A DNA stretch of 46,652 nt from Eubacterium sp. UBA3279 (GTDB lineage: Bacteria > Bacillota > Clostridia > Lachnospirales > Lachnospiraceae). The stretch is from NCBI GenBank assembly GCA_002361775.1, contig DETV01000004.1, forward strand, positions 1 through 46,652. The letters are read 5' to 3'. Both the position numbers and the translations under genes were made by a program. This document shows positions 1 to 9,277 of this stretch, in pieces. Position 1 is the first letter of the stretch; each line of letters opens with the position of its first letter. The notes below the pieces were generated by a model. That model saw only the letters and a list, made by a program, of their open reading frames with translations, was not told where the DNA came from and did not search any database.

Positions 1-32
1 AAAGACTTGACTATATAGGGAGGAGCCTGAAA

Positions 33-917
33 ATGGTATTGAACAAACACTATTATTATGACGAAATTTTTCAAGATATCAAAGAACTTTCTCTGACCTG
101 TACAGATTTTACCACCTGGCGGATTTTAGGGACAAGCCATGATGAACGGGAAATCCCCATGATCCGGATCGGACTGGGAATGGATTCTCTTGTGCTGACT
201 GCCGGAATTCACGGGAGAGAATCTGTTAACCCTGTATTATTGACAAAACTGGCAGAAGAATATTGTCAGGCTTACTGCGACGATTCTAAAATTGAAGGCT
301 ATCCGGTACGGGAACTTTTGAATAAATGTTCTCTATGTGTCATTCCTCTGGTAAATCCGGATGGATATGAGACAGCCCTGCGGGGGTATAATATGATCCG
401 CAATCCCATCCTGCGCCAGCTTTGTAAAATGAGGGGAATTGGAGCAGAGCATTGGAAATACAACGCCCGGGGAGTAGACATTAACAGAAACTTCCCCTGC
501 AAATCGTATATTCAGCAGCAACTGGGAGAATATCCTGCCAGCGAAAATGAAACTCAGGCTCTCATGCGGGTATTTGAAGAGTATGAGACTGTGGGGTACA
601 TAGATTTTCACTCCAGAGGGCGAATTATTTATTATTACCGGCAGGCCATGCCTTTTTCCTATAATCAGCACAACCATAAACTGGCCCGGTATATGCAGAA
701 ATTATCTGATTACAGTATCGGAAAAAGAGAGGAAGAATATCTTTCTCATCTAAATGGCGGGACTCCGGTAAATTATTATTCAGAACTTCTGCAAAAACCG
801 GCGATTACTGTGGAAACCGTGGAAGAAACAGCCGGATTTCCTCTGGATCCTTCTTATCAGGAAAAGACTTATAGGGAAATCCATGCACTGCCTCTGGAAA
901 TTATCAATAAAACTTGA
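33..917 (+). CDS. M14 family zinc carboxypeptidase
   Basis: This is a metallocarboxypeptidase of the M14 (carboxypeptidase A-like) family, 294 residues. The zinc ligands are visible as HGRE (H60 and E63) and H193 in YIDFHSRG. The substrate-binding block is ARGVDINRNFP (about 146-155), and a catalytic glutamate is expected in TVETVEETAGFP (E261 or E264). No signal peptide is evident, so a cytoplasmic role is likely; in Firmicutes such proteins often cleave gamma-D-Glu-diaminopimelate bonds in recycled peptidoglycan peptides, but that substrate is an inference. The ATG follows a good ribosome binding site (GGGAGGAG, about 19-26). The bases before it may be the end of an upstream gene. The miaB promoter overlaps its stop codon. 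Confidence 0.85.
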   Translation: MVLNKHYYYDEIFQDIKELSLTCTDFTTWRILGTSHDEREIPMIRIGLGMDSLVLTAGIHGRESVNPVLLTKLAEEYCQAYCDDSKIEGYPVRELLNKCSLCVIPLVNPDGYETALRGYNMIRNPILRQLCKMRGIGAEHWKYNARGVDINRNFPCKSYIQQQLGEYPASENETQALMRVFEEYETVGYIDFHSRGRIIYYYRQAMPFSYNQHNHKLARYMQKLSDYSIGKREEEYLSHLNGGTPVNYYSELLQKPAITVETVEETAGFPLDPSYQEKTYREIHALPLEIINKT

Positions 918-942
918 AAGTATGCAAACGGATTGCTATAAT
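914..942 (+). promoter_or_regulatory. Sigma-A type promoter for the miaB-mutSL-miaA operon
   Basis: TTGAAA at 914-919 and TATAAT at 937-942 are separated by 17 bases, with an extended TGC just before the -10. It overlaps the stop codon of the carboxypeptidase gene and lies about 43 bases before the miaB start. Confidence 0.75.
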
Positions 943-984
943 GTAATGTGGCTTATAAATGACTTTTTACATAGAGGAGATCGT

Positions 985-2421
985 ATGGAACAATTTACAT
1001 ATATACAAGAATCACCTGCTTCTATGACTGAATCCGAACGACAGTATTTCTTCATGGAACAGGCAAAAGAAAAACGTTTAAGAAAAGAGGAGGAAGTGGG
1101 ACATCCGCTGACTTTTTGTGTCACCACTTTCGGCTGTCAGATGAATGCCAGAGATTCCGAAAAACTGGAGGGGATTCTGGAGCAGATCGGATATCAGAAA
1201 ACAGAGAAAGAAGAGGAAGCTGATTTTGTAATCTATAATACCTGTACAGTAAGGGAAAATGCTAATCAGCGGGTTTATGGCCGTCTGGGTTATCTGGGCA
1301 GTATTAAAAAGAAGAAACCACATATGATGATTGCGTTATGCGGTTGTATGATGCAGGAACCTCATGTGGTAGAAAAGCTGAAAAAAAGCTACCGCTTTGT
1401 AAATCTTATTTTTGGTACCCATAACATTTTTAAATTTGGTGAATTACTTTGCCGCGCTATGGATTCCGACAGAATGATCATTGATATCTGGAAAGATACT
1501 ACTCAGATCGTGGAAAATCTTCCCGTGGACAGAAAATATTCTTTTAAATCTGGTGTAAATATTATGTTTGGCTGCAACAATTTCTGCAGTTATTGTATCG
1601 TTCCCTATGTAAGGGGAAGAGAACGAAGCAGAAATCCGGAAGATATTTTAAATGAAATCCGACAGTTGGTACAAGACGGCGTAGTGGAAGTTATGCTACT
1701 GGGACAAAATGTAAATTCCTATGGAAAGAATCTGGAACATCCCATTACCTTTGCTCAGTTATTGACTCAAATCGAAGAAATTGAAGGTCTGAAAAGAATT
1801 CGTTTTATGACCTCTCATCCCAAAGATTTGTCTGATGAATTGATTCAGGTAATGGCAAGCAGCAAAAAAATCTGTAATCATCTCCACCTTCCTCTTCAGT
1901 CAGGAAGCAGCAGAATATTAAAGGAGATGAACCGCCGGTATACAAAAGAAAATTATCTGGATCTGGTAGAACGGATACGAAATGCAGTCCCTGATATTTC
2001 CTTAACTACGGATATTATTGTGGGATTTCCGGGAGAGACAGAAGAAGATTTCCAGGAAACGCTGGATGTAGTAAGAAAAGTAGGTTATGACAGCGCTTTT
2101 ACCTTTATTTATTCCAAACGTACAGGAACGCCTGCTGCCGCTATGGATAATCAGATACCGGAAGACGTGGTAAAAGACCGATTTGACCGCCTTCTTACTC
2201 TGGTACAGGATATTTCCGGCAAAATGTCCGGAAGATGGGAAGGAACCACCCAGGAAGTACTGGTGGAAGGCGTGAATGAACAGGATCCTCATCTTGTTTC
2301 CGGAAGAATGACCAACAATGTGCTGGTACATTTTCCGGGAGATGCTTCGATGATCGGTCAGTTCCAGAAGGTTCACCTGGATGAATGTAAAGGCTTTTAT
2401 TATATGGGAACTCCCGTTTAA
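985..2421 (+). CDS. miaB: tRNA-2-methylthio-N6-dimethylallyladenosine synthase MiaB
   Basis: A radical-SAM methylthiotransferase that adds a methylthio group to N6-isopentenyl-adenosine 37 of tRNAs reading UNN codons. With the start chosen here the protein is 478 residues. The N-terminal UPF0004 domain carries the auxiliary-cluster cysteines C51 (FGCQMN), C87 (YNTCTV) and C121 (LCGCM). The radical-SAM motif CNNFCSYC gives C197, C201 and C204. A TRAM domain closes the C-terminus. An upstream in-frame ATG at 883 exists, but it lies inside the previous gene and before the promoter; ATG 985 has AGAGGAGA in front and gives a family-like N-terminus. Its substrate is made by MiaA, encoded after mutSL in the same gene run. 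Confidence 0.96.
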   Translation: MEQFTYIQESPASMTESERQYFFMEQAKEKRLRKEEEVGHPLTFCVTTFGCQMNARDSEKLEGILEQIGYQKTEKEEEADFVIYNTCTVRENANQRVYGRLGYLGSIKKKKPHMMIALCGCMMQEPHVVEKLKKSYRFVNLIFGTHNIFKFGELLCRAMDSDRMIIDIWKDTTQIVENLPVDRKYSFKSGVNIMFGCNNFCSYCIVPYVRGRERSRNPEDILNEIRQLVQDGVVEVMLLGQNVNSYGKNLEHPITFAQLLTQIEEIEGLKRIRFMTSHPKDLSDELIQVMASSKKICNHLHLPLQSGSSRILKEMNRRYTKENYLDLVERIRNAVPDISLTTDIIVGFPGETEEDFQETLDVVRKVGYDSAFTFIYSKRTGTPAAAMDNQIPEDVVKDRFDRLLTLVQDISGKMSGRWEGTTQEVLVEGVNEQDPHLVSGRMTNNVLVHFPGDASMIGQFQKVHLDECKGFYYMGTPV

Positions 2422-2461
2422 ACAAAAATAAGGATACAATAGATAAAGGGGTAGAAATTAC

Positions 2462-5137
2462 TTGGATATTAATAATAACATAGAAATAGATGTGCAGAAA
2501 TTAAGTCCCATGATGCAGCACTATGTAAAGACAAAAGACGAATATAAGGATTGTATTTTATTTTACCGGCTGGGAGATTTTTATGAAATGTTTTTCCAGG
2601 ACGCAATCACCGTATCCCGGGAGCTGGAACTGACGCTCACCGGAAAAGACTGCGGACTGGAAGAACGGGCTCCTATGTGCGGCGTGCCTTTTCATGCTGC
2701 TGAAACCTATGTGAACAGACTGATAGAGAAGGGATACAAAGTTGCTATCTGCGAACAGGTGGAAGATCCTAAGCAGGCAAAGGGAATGGTGCGCCGGGAG
2801 GTTACCCGGGTTGTAACTCCGGGAACCAATCTGAACACCCAGGATTTGGATGAAGGAAAAAATAATTATCTGATGTCCATTGTATATATGGAAGATAATT
2901 ATGGAATCTCTGTCTCTGATGTTACTACAGGAGACTGCTTCGTCACAGAAGTAGATAAGAGCAGAAAACTGCTGGATGAAATCAATAAATTCAGTCCGGC
3001 AGAAATTATATGCAACGATGCATTTTTAGTCAGCGGCATTTCCGCGGATGATCTGAAAAATCGGCTGCATATTTCCCTCTCACCTTTGGAACCCTGGTAT
3101 TTTGACGACGAATTATGTCACAAAACCCTTTTAGAACATTTTAAAGTGTCTTCTTTAGACGGTCTTGGGCTGGGGGATTATGACAGTGGCGTTATTGCCG
3201 CAGGAGCTATGTTCCGTTATCTTCTGGAAACACAGAAAACAGCTCTTGTACATATGAATAAAATCATTCCCTATGTGACAGAAAAATATATGGTGATCGA
3301 CAGTTCCAGTCGAAGAAATCTGGAACTGGTGGAAACTTTACGGGAAAAACAAAAAAGAGGATCCCTTTTATGGGTTCTGGATAAAACAAAAACAGCTATG
3401 GGAGCCAGAATGCTTCGCAGTTTCGTAGAACAGCCTCTCATTGATGCAGATGAAATCAATGAACGACTGGACGCCATTGAAGAATTGAATCTGCAGGCCA
3501 TGCTCCGGGAAGAGATCCGGGAATATTTAAATCCGGTCTACGATCTGGAACGACTGGTAAGCCGGATCAGTTACCGTTCAGCCAATCCAAGAGACCTGAT
3601 CGCATTTAAAACTTCCCTGGAGATGCTTCCACATATCAAGAATCTGTTAAATAACTTTACCAGTCCTCTGTTAAAACGGATCAATGAACAGATGGATGGT
3701 CTGGAAGATCTTTATGATCTGATTCACCGGGCAATTGCGGAAGATCCGCCTCTGGCAGTCAAAGAGGGAGGAATCATTAAAGAGGGCTATCATGAACAGG
3801 TGGATAATTATCGCTGCTCCAAAACAGAAGGAAAATCCTGGCTGGCTCAACTGGAAGCAGAAGAAAAAGAAAAGACAGGTATCCGGACTCTTAAAATCAA
3901 ATACAATAAGGTATTTGGGTATTATCTGGAGGTTACCAACAGCTTCAAAGATCTTGTTCCGGAATATTATACCCGTAAACAGACACTTACAAATGCCGAA
4001 CGATATATTACTCCCCGTTTAAAAGAGCTGGAAGATATGATTCTCGGCGCGGAAGATAAGCTGTATGCCCTGGAATATGATTTGTTCTGCCAGGTCAGAG
4101 ATTTGCTGGCAAAAGAAATTCCAAGGATTCAGGAAACCGCAAAAGCAGTAGCATTATTGGATGTATTTGCTTCATTATCTGTAGTGGCACAGAGAAATAA
4201 TTATGTTCGTCCTACGGTAAATACAAGAGGCGTTATCGATATAAAAAATGGCCGTCATCCGGTAGTGGAAAAGATGATCACCAATGATATGTTTATTTCC
4301 AATGACACTTATCTGGATAACGGAGCCCGAAGGGTTTCTGTGATCACCGGTCCCAATATGGCTGGAAAATCCACCTATATGCGACAGAGCGCCCTGATTG
4401 TTCTGATGGCACAGATTGGTTCTTTTGTCCCGGCAGACAAAGCAAAAATCGGTGTTGTGGACCGTATTTTTACAAGAGTGGGAGCTTCCGATGATCTTGC
4501 CAGCGGTCAGAGTACTTTTATGGTTGAAATGACAGAAGTGGCAAATATTCTGAGAAATGCCACCTCCAGAAGTCTCTTGATCCTGGATGAAATCGGGCGG
4601 GGAACCAGCACCTTTGACGGATTGTCCATTGCCTGGGCTGTAATTGAACATATCAGTAATACAAAACTTTTGGGAGCCAAAACTTTGTTTGCCACCCATT
4701 ATCATGAACTTACGGAGCTGGAGGGAAAGATTCCGGGAGTCAATAATTATTGCATTGCTGTAAAAGAAAAAGGAGATGATATCGTCTTTTTGAGAAAAAT
4801 TGTAAAAGGCGGTGCAGATAAAAGTTATGGAATTCAGGTGGCAAAGCTGGCCGGTGTGCCGGACAGTGTTATAGACAGAGCAAAAGAACTGGTGGATGAA
4901 CTGATTCATGCAGACATCACCGGAGCTATTAAAGATCTGGCGCAAAGTCAGAAAAAAACCAAACACAAACCGGTTCGTTATGATGAGGTGGATCTGGAAC
5001 AGATTTCTCTTTTTGATACAGTGCAGGATCAGGATATTATCCAGGAGCTGAAAGAGCTGGATATTTCCAATCTTACCCCGGTGGATGCGCTGAATACATT
5101 ATATCGACTTCAGAATAAATTGAAAAACCGGTGGTGA
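2462..5137 (+). CDS. mutS: DNA mismatch repair protein MutS
   Basis: MutS recognises mismatches and small loops and recruits MutL. The protein is 891 residues, close to the family norm. The mismatch-wedging motif is F40-Y41-E42 in LGDFYEMF. The Walker A loop is GPNMAGKST (630-638), followed by the signature region GASDDLASGQSTFMVEM, the Walker B stretch LLILDEIGRGT and the FATHYHEL switch. Translation appears to begin at a TTG (2462) with AAAGGGG upstream; the N-terminus then aligns with other MutS proteins, which carry about 10-16 residues before PMMQxY. The gene ends just before mutL, whose ribosome binding site overlaps the mutS stop. Confidence 0.97.
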   Translation: MDINNNIEIDVQKLSPMMQHYVKTKDEYKDCILFYRLGDFYEMFFQDAITVSRELELTLTGKDCGLEERAPMCGVPFHAAETYVNRLIEKGYKVAICEQVEDPKQAKGMVRREVTRVVTPGTNLNTQDLDEGKNNYLMSIVYMEDNYGISVSDVTTGDCFVTEVDKSRKLLDEINKFSPAEIICNDAFLVSGISADDLKNRLHISLSPLEPWYFDDELCHKTLLEHFKVSSLDGLGLGDYDSGVIAAGAMFRYLLETQKTALVHMNKIIPYVTEKYMVIDSSSRRNLELVETLREKQKRGSLLWVLDKTKTAMGARMLRSFVEQPLIDADEINERLDAIEELNLQAMLREEIREYLNPVYDLERLVSRISYRSANPRDLIAFKTSLEMLPHIKNLLNNFTSPLLKRINEQMDGLEDLYDLIHRAIAEDPPLAVKEGGIIKEGYHEQVDNYRCSKTEGKSWLAQLEAEEKEKTGIRTLKIKYNKVFGYYLEVTNSFKDLVPEYYTRKQTLTNAERYITPRLKELEDMILGAEDKLYALEYDLFCQVRDLLAKEIPRIQETAKAVALLDVFASLSVVAQRNNYVRPTVNTRGVIDIKNGRHPVVEKMITNDMFISNDTYLDNGARRVSVITGPNMAGKSTYMRQSALIVLMAQIGSFVPADKAKIGVVDRIFTRVGASDDLASGQSTFMVEMTEVANILRNATSRSLLILDEIGRGTSTFDGLSIAWAVIEHISNTKLLGAKTLFATHYHELTELEGKIPGVNNYCIAVKEKGDDIVFLRKIVKGGADKSYGIQVAKLAGVPDSVIDRAKELVDELIHADITGAIKDLAQSQKKTKHKPVRYDEVDLEQISLFDTVQDQDIIQELKELDISNLTPVDALNTLYRLQNKLKNRW

Positions 5138-5148
5138 CAGGAGGTTTT

Positions 5149-7014
5149 ATGAGAAGAAAAATTTCCGTTTTAGATCAAAATACCATCGACAAAATAGCGG
5201 CAGGAGAAGTGGTAGAACGTCCTGCCTCGGTGGTAAAAGAATTGGTGGAAAATGCCATTGACGCAGGCGCCAGCGCGATTACAGTGGAAATCAAAGAAGG
5301 GGGAAGAAGCCTGATCCGGATTACTGACAATGGTTCCGGAATCGAAAAAGAGCAGATTCCTCTTGCTTTTTTGCGCCATGCTACCAGTAAAATTCAGAAA
5401 GTAGACGATTTACTGTCTATTTCATCTCTGGGCTTTCGGGGGGAAGCTCTCTCCAGTATTGCGGCAGTTTCTCAGGTGGAATTGATTTCCAAACCTCACG
5501 ATCAACTGGTAGGCGTTCGTTATGTGATAGAAGGAGGCGCTGAAAAGGGCCTGGAAGAAATTGGAGCTCCTGACGGAACCACATTCCTTGTGCGTAATCT
5601 TTTTTACAATACCCCTGCCCGCGCCAAGTTTTTAAAAACCCCCACCACAGAAGCGGGATATATCAGCAGTTTTATTGAACAACTGGCTCTTTCTCATCCT
5701 CATATTTCTTTTAAATATATGCAAAACGGGCAGACAAAATTACATACATCAGGAAATGATAACCTGAAAGAAGTAATTTATCAGATTTATGGGAGGGAAT
5801 TAACAAGAGAACTGATTTCCATTGATCACACTGATGATTCCGGAGATTTTCAGATTCAGGGCTTTATCGGAAAGCCAACCATTTCCCGGGGAAACAGAAA
5901 TTTTGAAAATTACTATGTAAATGGCCGTTATGTGAAAAGTAAGATCATTACCAAAGCTATTGAGGATGCTTACCATACTTTCATGATGCAGCATAAATAT
6001 CCCTTTACTTCTCTGTATTTGACCATTCGCGGAGAAGATGTGGATATCAATGTACATCCTACGAAAATGGAAGTACGTTTTTCAAACCAACAGCAGGTAT
6101 ATCAGGAAATATACCAGACGGTACTGGAAGGGCTTTCTCAAAAAGAGCTGATTCCTCAGGTAACATTGGATTCCGGAAAACAGGAAAAGCCAAAAGAAAT
6201 TCCTCTGGAAATAAAAAAGAAAAACATTCCGGAGCCTTTTGAACAACAGCGGAAAATCAGAGAAGAGAATGTATTTCCCGTAAGAGAAGTGCGGGAAACT
6301 CCTGTTTACAGTATAAAAAATACTCCTCCTGCAGAGAAACACTCCTTTGTTCCTGCCGAAAAAAAGAAAATTCTGCCGGAAACAGCGCCAAAGCAGATGG
6401 AGTTATTTGATGGAAAATTATTATCTGTGGAAGCCAAAAAACATCACAAGATCATCGGACAGATTTTTGATACCTACTGGCTGGTACAGATGGAAGAGAA
6501 ACTATATATTATCGATCAGCACGCTGCTCATGAAAAAGTACTTTACGAACGGATTGTCCGTCAATTGAAAAACCGGCAGATAAATTCCCAGCTTCTTAGT
6601 CCTCCCCTGATCATATCACTGAATCTTCAGGAACAGGAAAAGATGAAACGATATCTGAATGTTTTCCATTCTATGGGGTTTGAAATTGAAGCCTTTGGCG
6701 GAAGAGAATATAGTATCCGTGCGGTTCCTCAGGATCTGTTCGGTATGACAGGGGAAGCCTTTTTTATTGAAATTTTAGATCGTCTGGAAGAGGAGATTTC
6801 TTCTGATACTCTGGAGGTTCTCTCAGATAAAATGGCAACTATGGCGTGTAAAGCAGCAGTTAAGGGAAATCAGCAGTTATCATTTTCAGAGGCTTCGACA
6901 CTGATTGATGAATTATTGGAACTGGACAATCCTTATAACTGTCCTCATGGAAGACCCACGATTATTTCCATGACAAAATATGAACTGGAAAAGAAATTTA
7001 AACGAATTGTGTAG
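5149..7014 (+). CDS. mutL: DNA mismatch repair protein MutL (endonuclease type)
   Basis: MutL couples MutS mismatch recognition to strand incision. The 621-residue protein has the GHKL ATPase motifs near its N-terminus: ELVENAIDAGA, DNGSGI and GFRGEALSSI. The C-terminal domain carries the metal-binding endonuclease motif DQHAAHEKVLYE (456-467), MACKAAVKG and CPHGRPTI. These mark the nicking type of MutL found in bacteria without MutH. The start is ATG 5149 with ACAGGAGGT upstream; an in-frame GTG at 5131 lies inside the end of mutS and is unlikely. The central linker (about 330-430) is charged and variable, as usual. Confidence 0.96.
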   Translation: MRRKISVLDQNTIDKIAAGEVVERPASVVKELVENAIDAGASAITVEIKEGGRSLIRITDNGSGIEKEQIPLAFLRHATSKIQKVDDLLSISSLGFRGEALSSIAAVSQVELISKPHDQLVGVRYVIEGGAEKGLEEIGAPDGTTFLVRNLFYNTPARAKFLKTPTTEAGYISSFIEQLALSHPHISFKYMQNGQTKLHTSGNDNLKEVIYQIYGRELTRELISIDHTDDSGDFQIQGFIGKPTISRGNRNFENYYVNGRYVKSKIITKAIEDAYHTFMMQHKYPFTSLYLTIRGEDVDINVHPTKMEVRFSNQQQVYQEIYQTVLEGLSQKELIPQVTLDSGKQEKPKEIPLEIKKKNIPEPFEQQRKIREENVFPVREVRETPVYSIKNTPPAEKHSFVPAEKKKILPETAPKQMELFDGKLLSVEAKKHHKIIGQIFDTYWLVQMEEKLYIIDQHAAHEKVLYERIVRQLKNRQINSQLLSPPLIISLNLQEQEKMKRYLNVFHSMGFEIEAFGGREYSIRAVPQDLFGMTGEAFFIEILDRLEEEISSDTLEVLSDKMATMACKAAVKGNQQLSFSEASTLIDELLELDNPYNCPHGRPTIISMTKYELEKKFKRIV

Positions 7015-7023
7015 GTGAACAGA

Positions 7024-8016
7024 TTGAAAAAACCATTGATTATTCTTACGGGACCCACAGCCGTGGGGAAGACTCATTTATCCATTCGTCTGGCCAAAGC
7101 AGTCCAGGGAGAGATTATTTCTGCAGACTCCATGCAGGTTTATCGTCATATGGATATTGGTTCAGCGAAAATCCGTCCTGAAGAAATGGAGGGAGTTCCC
7201 CATCATCTGATTGATTGTTTAAACCCGGATGAAGATTTTAATGTGGTACGGTTTCAGGAAATGGCAAAAGAAGCTATGGCTCACATCTATCAAAGAGGTC
7301 ATATTCCCATCCTGACAGGGGGAACGGGATTTTATATTCAGGCAATCACAGGAGATATTGATTTTACCCAGCATGGTGAAGACAATAGTTACCGCCTGGC
7401 CCTGGAAAAGAAAGCTGCCGAAGAAGGAGCGCAATCACTTCATGATATGCTTCAAAAAGTAGACCCGCTTTCTGCCCAGACCATCCATGCCAATAATGTA
7501 AAAAGAGTTATCCGGGCTTTGGAGTATTACAATCAGACAGGTCAGCCTATCTCCAGCCACAATCTGGAGCAGCGTCAGAAAACATCTCCCTATCAGTTAG
7601 CCTATTTTGTGCTGAATGATGAAAGAAGCCGTTTGTATCAGCGGATTGATCAGCGGGTAGATGAAATGATATCTTCAGGTCTTGTAAAAGAAGTGGAAAC
7701 GTTGAAGGCTATGGGATGTCATCCTGGTATGGTGTCTATGCAGGGATTGGGCTACAAAGAAATCCTTGCATATCTGGAAGGCGATTGTTCTCTGGAAGAA
7801 GCCGTTTATATTTTAAAAAGAGATACCCGCCATTTTGCGAAACGGCAGATTACCTGGTTTAAAAGAGAGCAGGATGTGGAGTGGTTCTATAAACCGGATT
7901 ATGAATACCAGGAAGAGAAGATTCTGAATGGAATGCTTCATTCTCTGAAAGAAAAAAATATAATACCGAAAGAGAGATATACAGATGGAAACAGCAATGA
8001 CAAGAGAAATGTATAA
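7024..8016 (+). CDS. miaA: tRNA dimethylallyltransferase MiaA
   Basis: MiaA transfers the dimethylallyl group to N6 of A37 in tRNAs, making the substrate of MiaB. The P-loop GPTAVGKT sits at residues 10-17, followed by ISADSMQVY and the GGTGFYIQA and KRQITWFKR regions typical of the family. A GTG at 7015, directly after the mutL stop, would add three residues. The TTG at 7024 has TAGGTG at a proper distance and gives the usual N-terminus (MKKPLIILTGPTAVGKT), so I prefer it, giving 330 residues. The last 32 bases overlap the start of the next gene, which suggests translational coupling. Confidence 0.94.
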   Translation: MKKPLIILTGPTAVGKTHLSIRLAKAVQGEIISADSMQVYRHMDIGSAKIRPEEMEGVPHHLIDCLNPDEDFNVVRFQEMAKEAMAHIYQRGHIPILTGGTGFYIQAITGDIDFTQHGEDNSYRLALEKKAAEEGAQSLHDMLQKVDPLSAQTIHANNVKRVIRALEYYNQTGQPISSHNLEQRQKTSPYQLAYFVLNDERSRLYQRIDQRVDEMISSGLVKEVETLKAMGCHPGMVSMQGLGYKEILAYLEGDCSLEEAVYILKRDTRHFAKRQITWFKREQDVEWFYKPDYEYQEEKILNGMLHSLKEKNIIPKERYTDGNSNDKRNV

Positions 8017-9277
8017 GGAAATGGGAATTGATTCCAAAGTATTTGATTTTGGACAAAAAATCGCAGAAGAATTAGCCCCCCGTTTTGAAGAAATCAATCA
8101 GGTGGCAGAATATAATCAGTTAAAAGTAGTTCATGCCATGCAAAAATGCCGGGCCAGTGAAGCTTGTCTTTATGCTTCCAGCGGATACGGCTATAATGAC
8201 ATTGGAAGAGATACGCTGGAGGAAATCTATGCGGAAACTTTTCACGCGGAATCTGCACTGGTTCGTCCTCAGATAGCCTGTGGAACTCATGCTCTGGCTG
8301 TGGCTCTGGCGGGAAATTTGCGCCCGGGAGACGAGTTGCTGTCCCCGGTGGGAAAACCCTACGATACACTGGAAGAAGTGATTGGAATCCGTCCTTCCAA
8401 AGGTTCTCTGGCAGAATATGGGGTTACCTACCGTCAGGTAGATCTGTTGGAAGACGGATCTTTTGATTATGAAAATATTCGAAAAGCCATCAATGAAAAA
8501 ACCCGGCTCGTAACGATTCAGCGTTCCAAAGGATACCAGACCCGTCCCACACTTTCTGTAGCCCGGATTGGAGAATTGATCACATTTGTAAAAGAAATCA
8601 AACCGGATGTGATCTGTATGGTAGATAACTGTTACGGTGAATTTGTGGAAACAATTGAACCTACAGATGTGGGAGCGGACTTGATCGTAGGATCTCTGAT
8701 CAAAAATCCCGGCGGCGGTCTGGCTCCTATCGGCGGTTATATTGCCGGAAAAACAGAATATGTGGAAAATGCAGCCTTCCGTCTTACTTCCCCGGGACTT
8801 GGAAAAGAGGTAGGAGCTACTCTTGGAGTAAATCAACCTTTTTATCAGGGATTTTTCCTGGCGCCCACTGTAACAGCAAGCGCTTTAAAAGGAGCTATTT
8901 TTGCTGCAAATATTTATGAACGGCTGGGATTTTCTGTGGTTCCTGACAGTAAAGAGAGCCGTCACGATATTATTCAGGCTGTGACACTGGAATCTGCTGA
9001 AAGGGTAATTGCATTTTGTAAAGGAATTCAGGCAGCGGCTCCCATCGACAGCTATGTAGATCCGGAACCATGGGCTATGCCAGGTTACGACAGCGATGTG
9101 ATCATGGCAGCAGGAGCTTTTGTACAGGGTTCTTCCATTGAACTTAGTGCAGACGGTCCTATAAAACCTCCTTATGCAGTTTATTTTCAGGGAGGACTGA
9201 CCTGGGAACATGCAAAACTGGGTATCATGATGAGTTTGCAGAAATTGTATGAAAAAGGATTAGTAGAATTACCATGA
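7985..9277 (+). CDS. PLP-dependent methionine gamma-lyase family protein (YnbB-like, 'aluminium resistance' family)
   Basis: A fold-type I pyridoxal-phosphate protein of 430 residues, matching the family named after B. subtilis YnbB (PF06838, annotated as methionine gamma-lyase family or aluminium resistance protein). The probable PLP-binding lysine is K240 in VGSLIKNPGGG. Other family blocks are ASSGYGYND, the stretch HAESALVRPQIACGTHA, and MVDNCYGEF. Its real substrate is not established. It overlaps miaA by 32 bases and the following flavoprotein gene by 4 (ATGA), so it is expressed with them. ATG codons at 7997 and 8009 are alternative starts. Confidence 0.85.
   Translation: METAMTREMYKEMGIDSKVFDFGQKIAEELAPRFEEINQVAEYNQLKVVHAMQKCRASEACLYASSGYGYNDIGRDTLEEIYAETFHAESALVRPQIACGTHALAVALAGNLRPGDELLSPVGKPYDTLEEVIGIRPSKGSLAEYGVTYRQVDLLEDGSFDYENIRKAINEKTRLVTIQRSKGYQTRPTLSVARIGELITFVKEIKPDVICMVDNCYGEFVETIEPTDVGADLIVGSLIKNPGGGLAPIGGYIAGKTEYVENAAFRLTSPGLGKEVGATLGVNQPFYQGFFLAPTVTASALKGAIFAANIYERLGFSVVPDSKESRHDIIQAVTLESAERVIAFCKGIQAAAPIDSYVDPEPWAMPGYDSDVIMAAGAFVQGSSIELSADGPIKPPYAVYFQGGLTWEHAKLGIMMSLQKLYEKGLVELP

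Noticed and set aside
883..984. 34-residue N-terminal extension of MiaB
   Set aside because: It starts inside the upstream gene and before the promoter; ATG 985 has the ribosome binding site.
4175..4966. Long open frame of 263 codons on minus inside mutS
   Set aside because: It is antisense to the highly conserved MutS ATPase region, has low-complexity residues, and no ribosome binding site or family pattern.
8120..8836. 238-codon open frame on minus inside the YnbB-like gene
   Set aside because: Antisense shadow of a conserved PLP protein without recognisable sequence or start signal.
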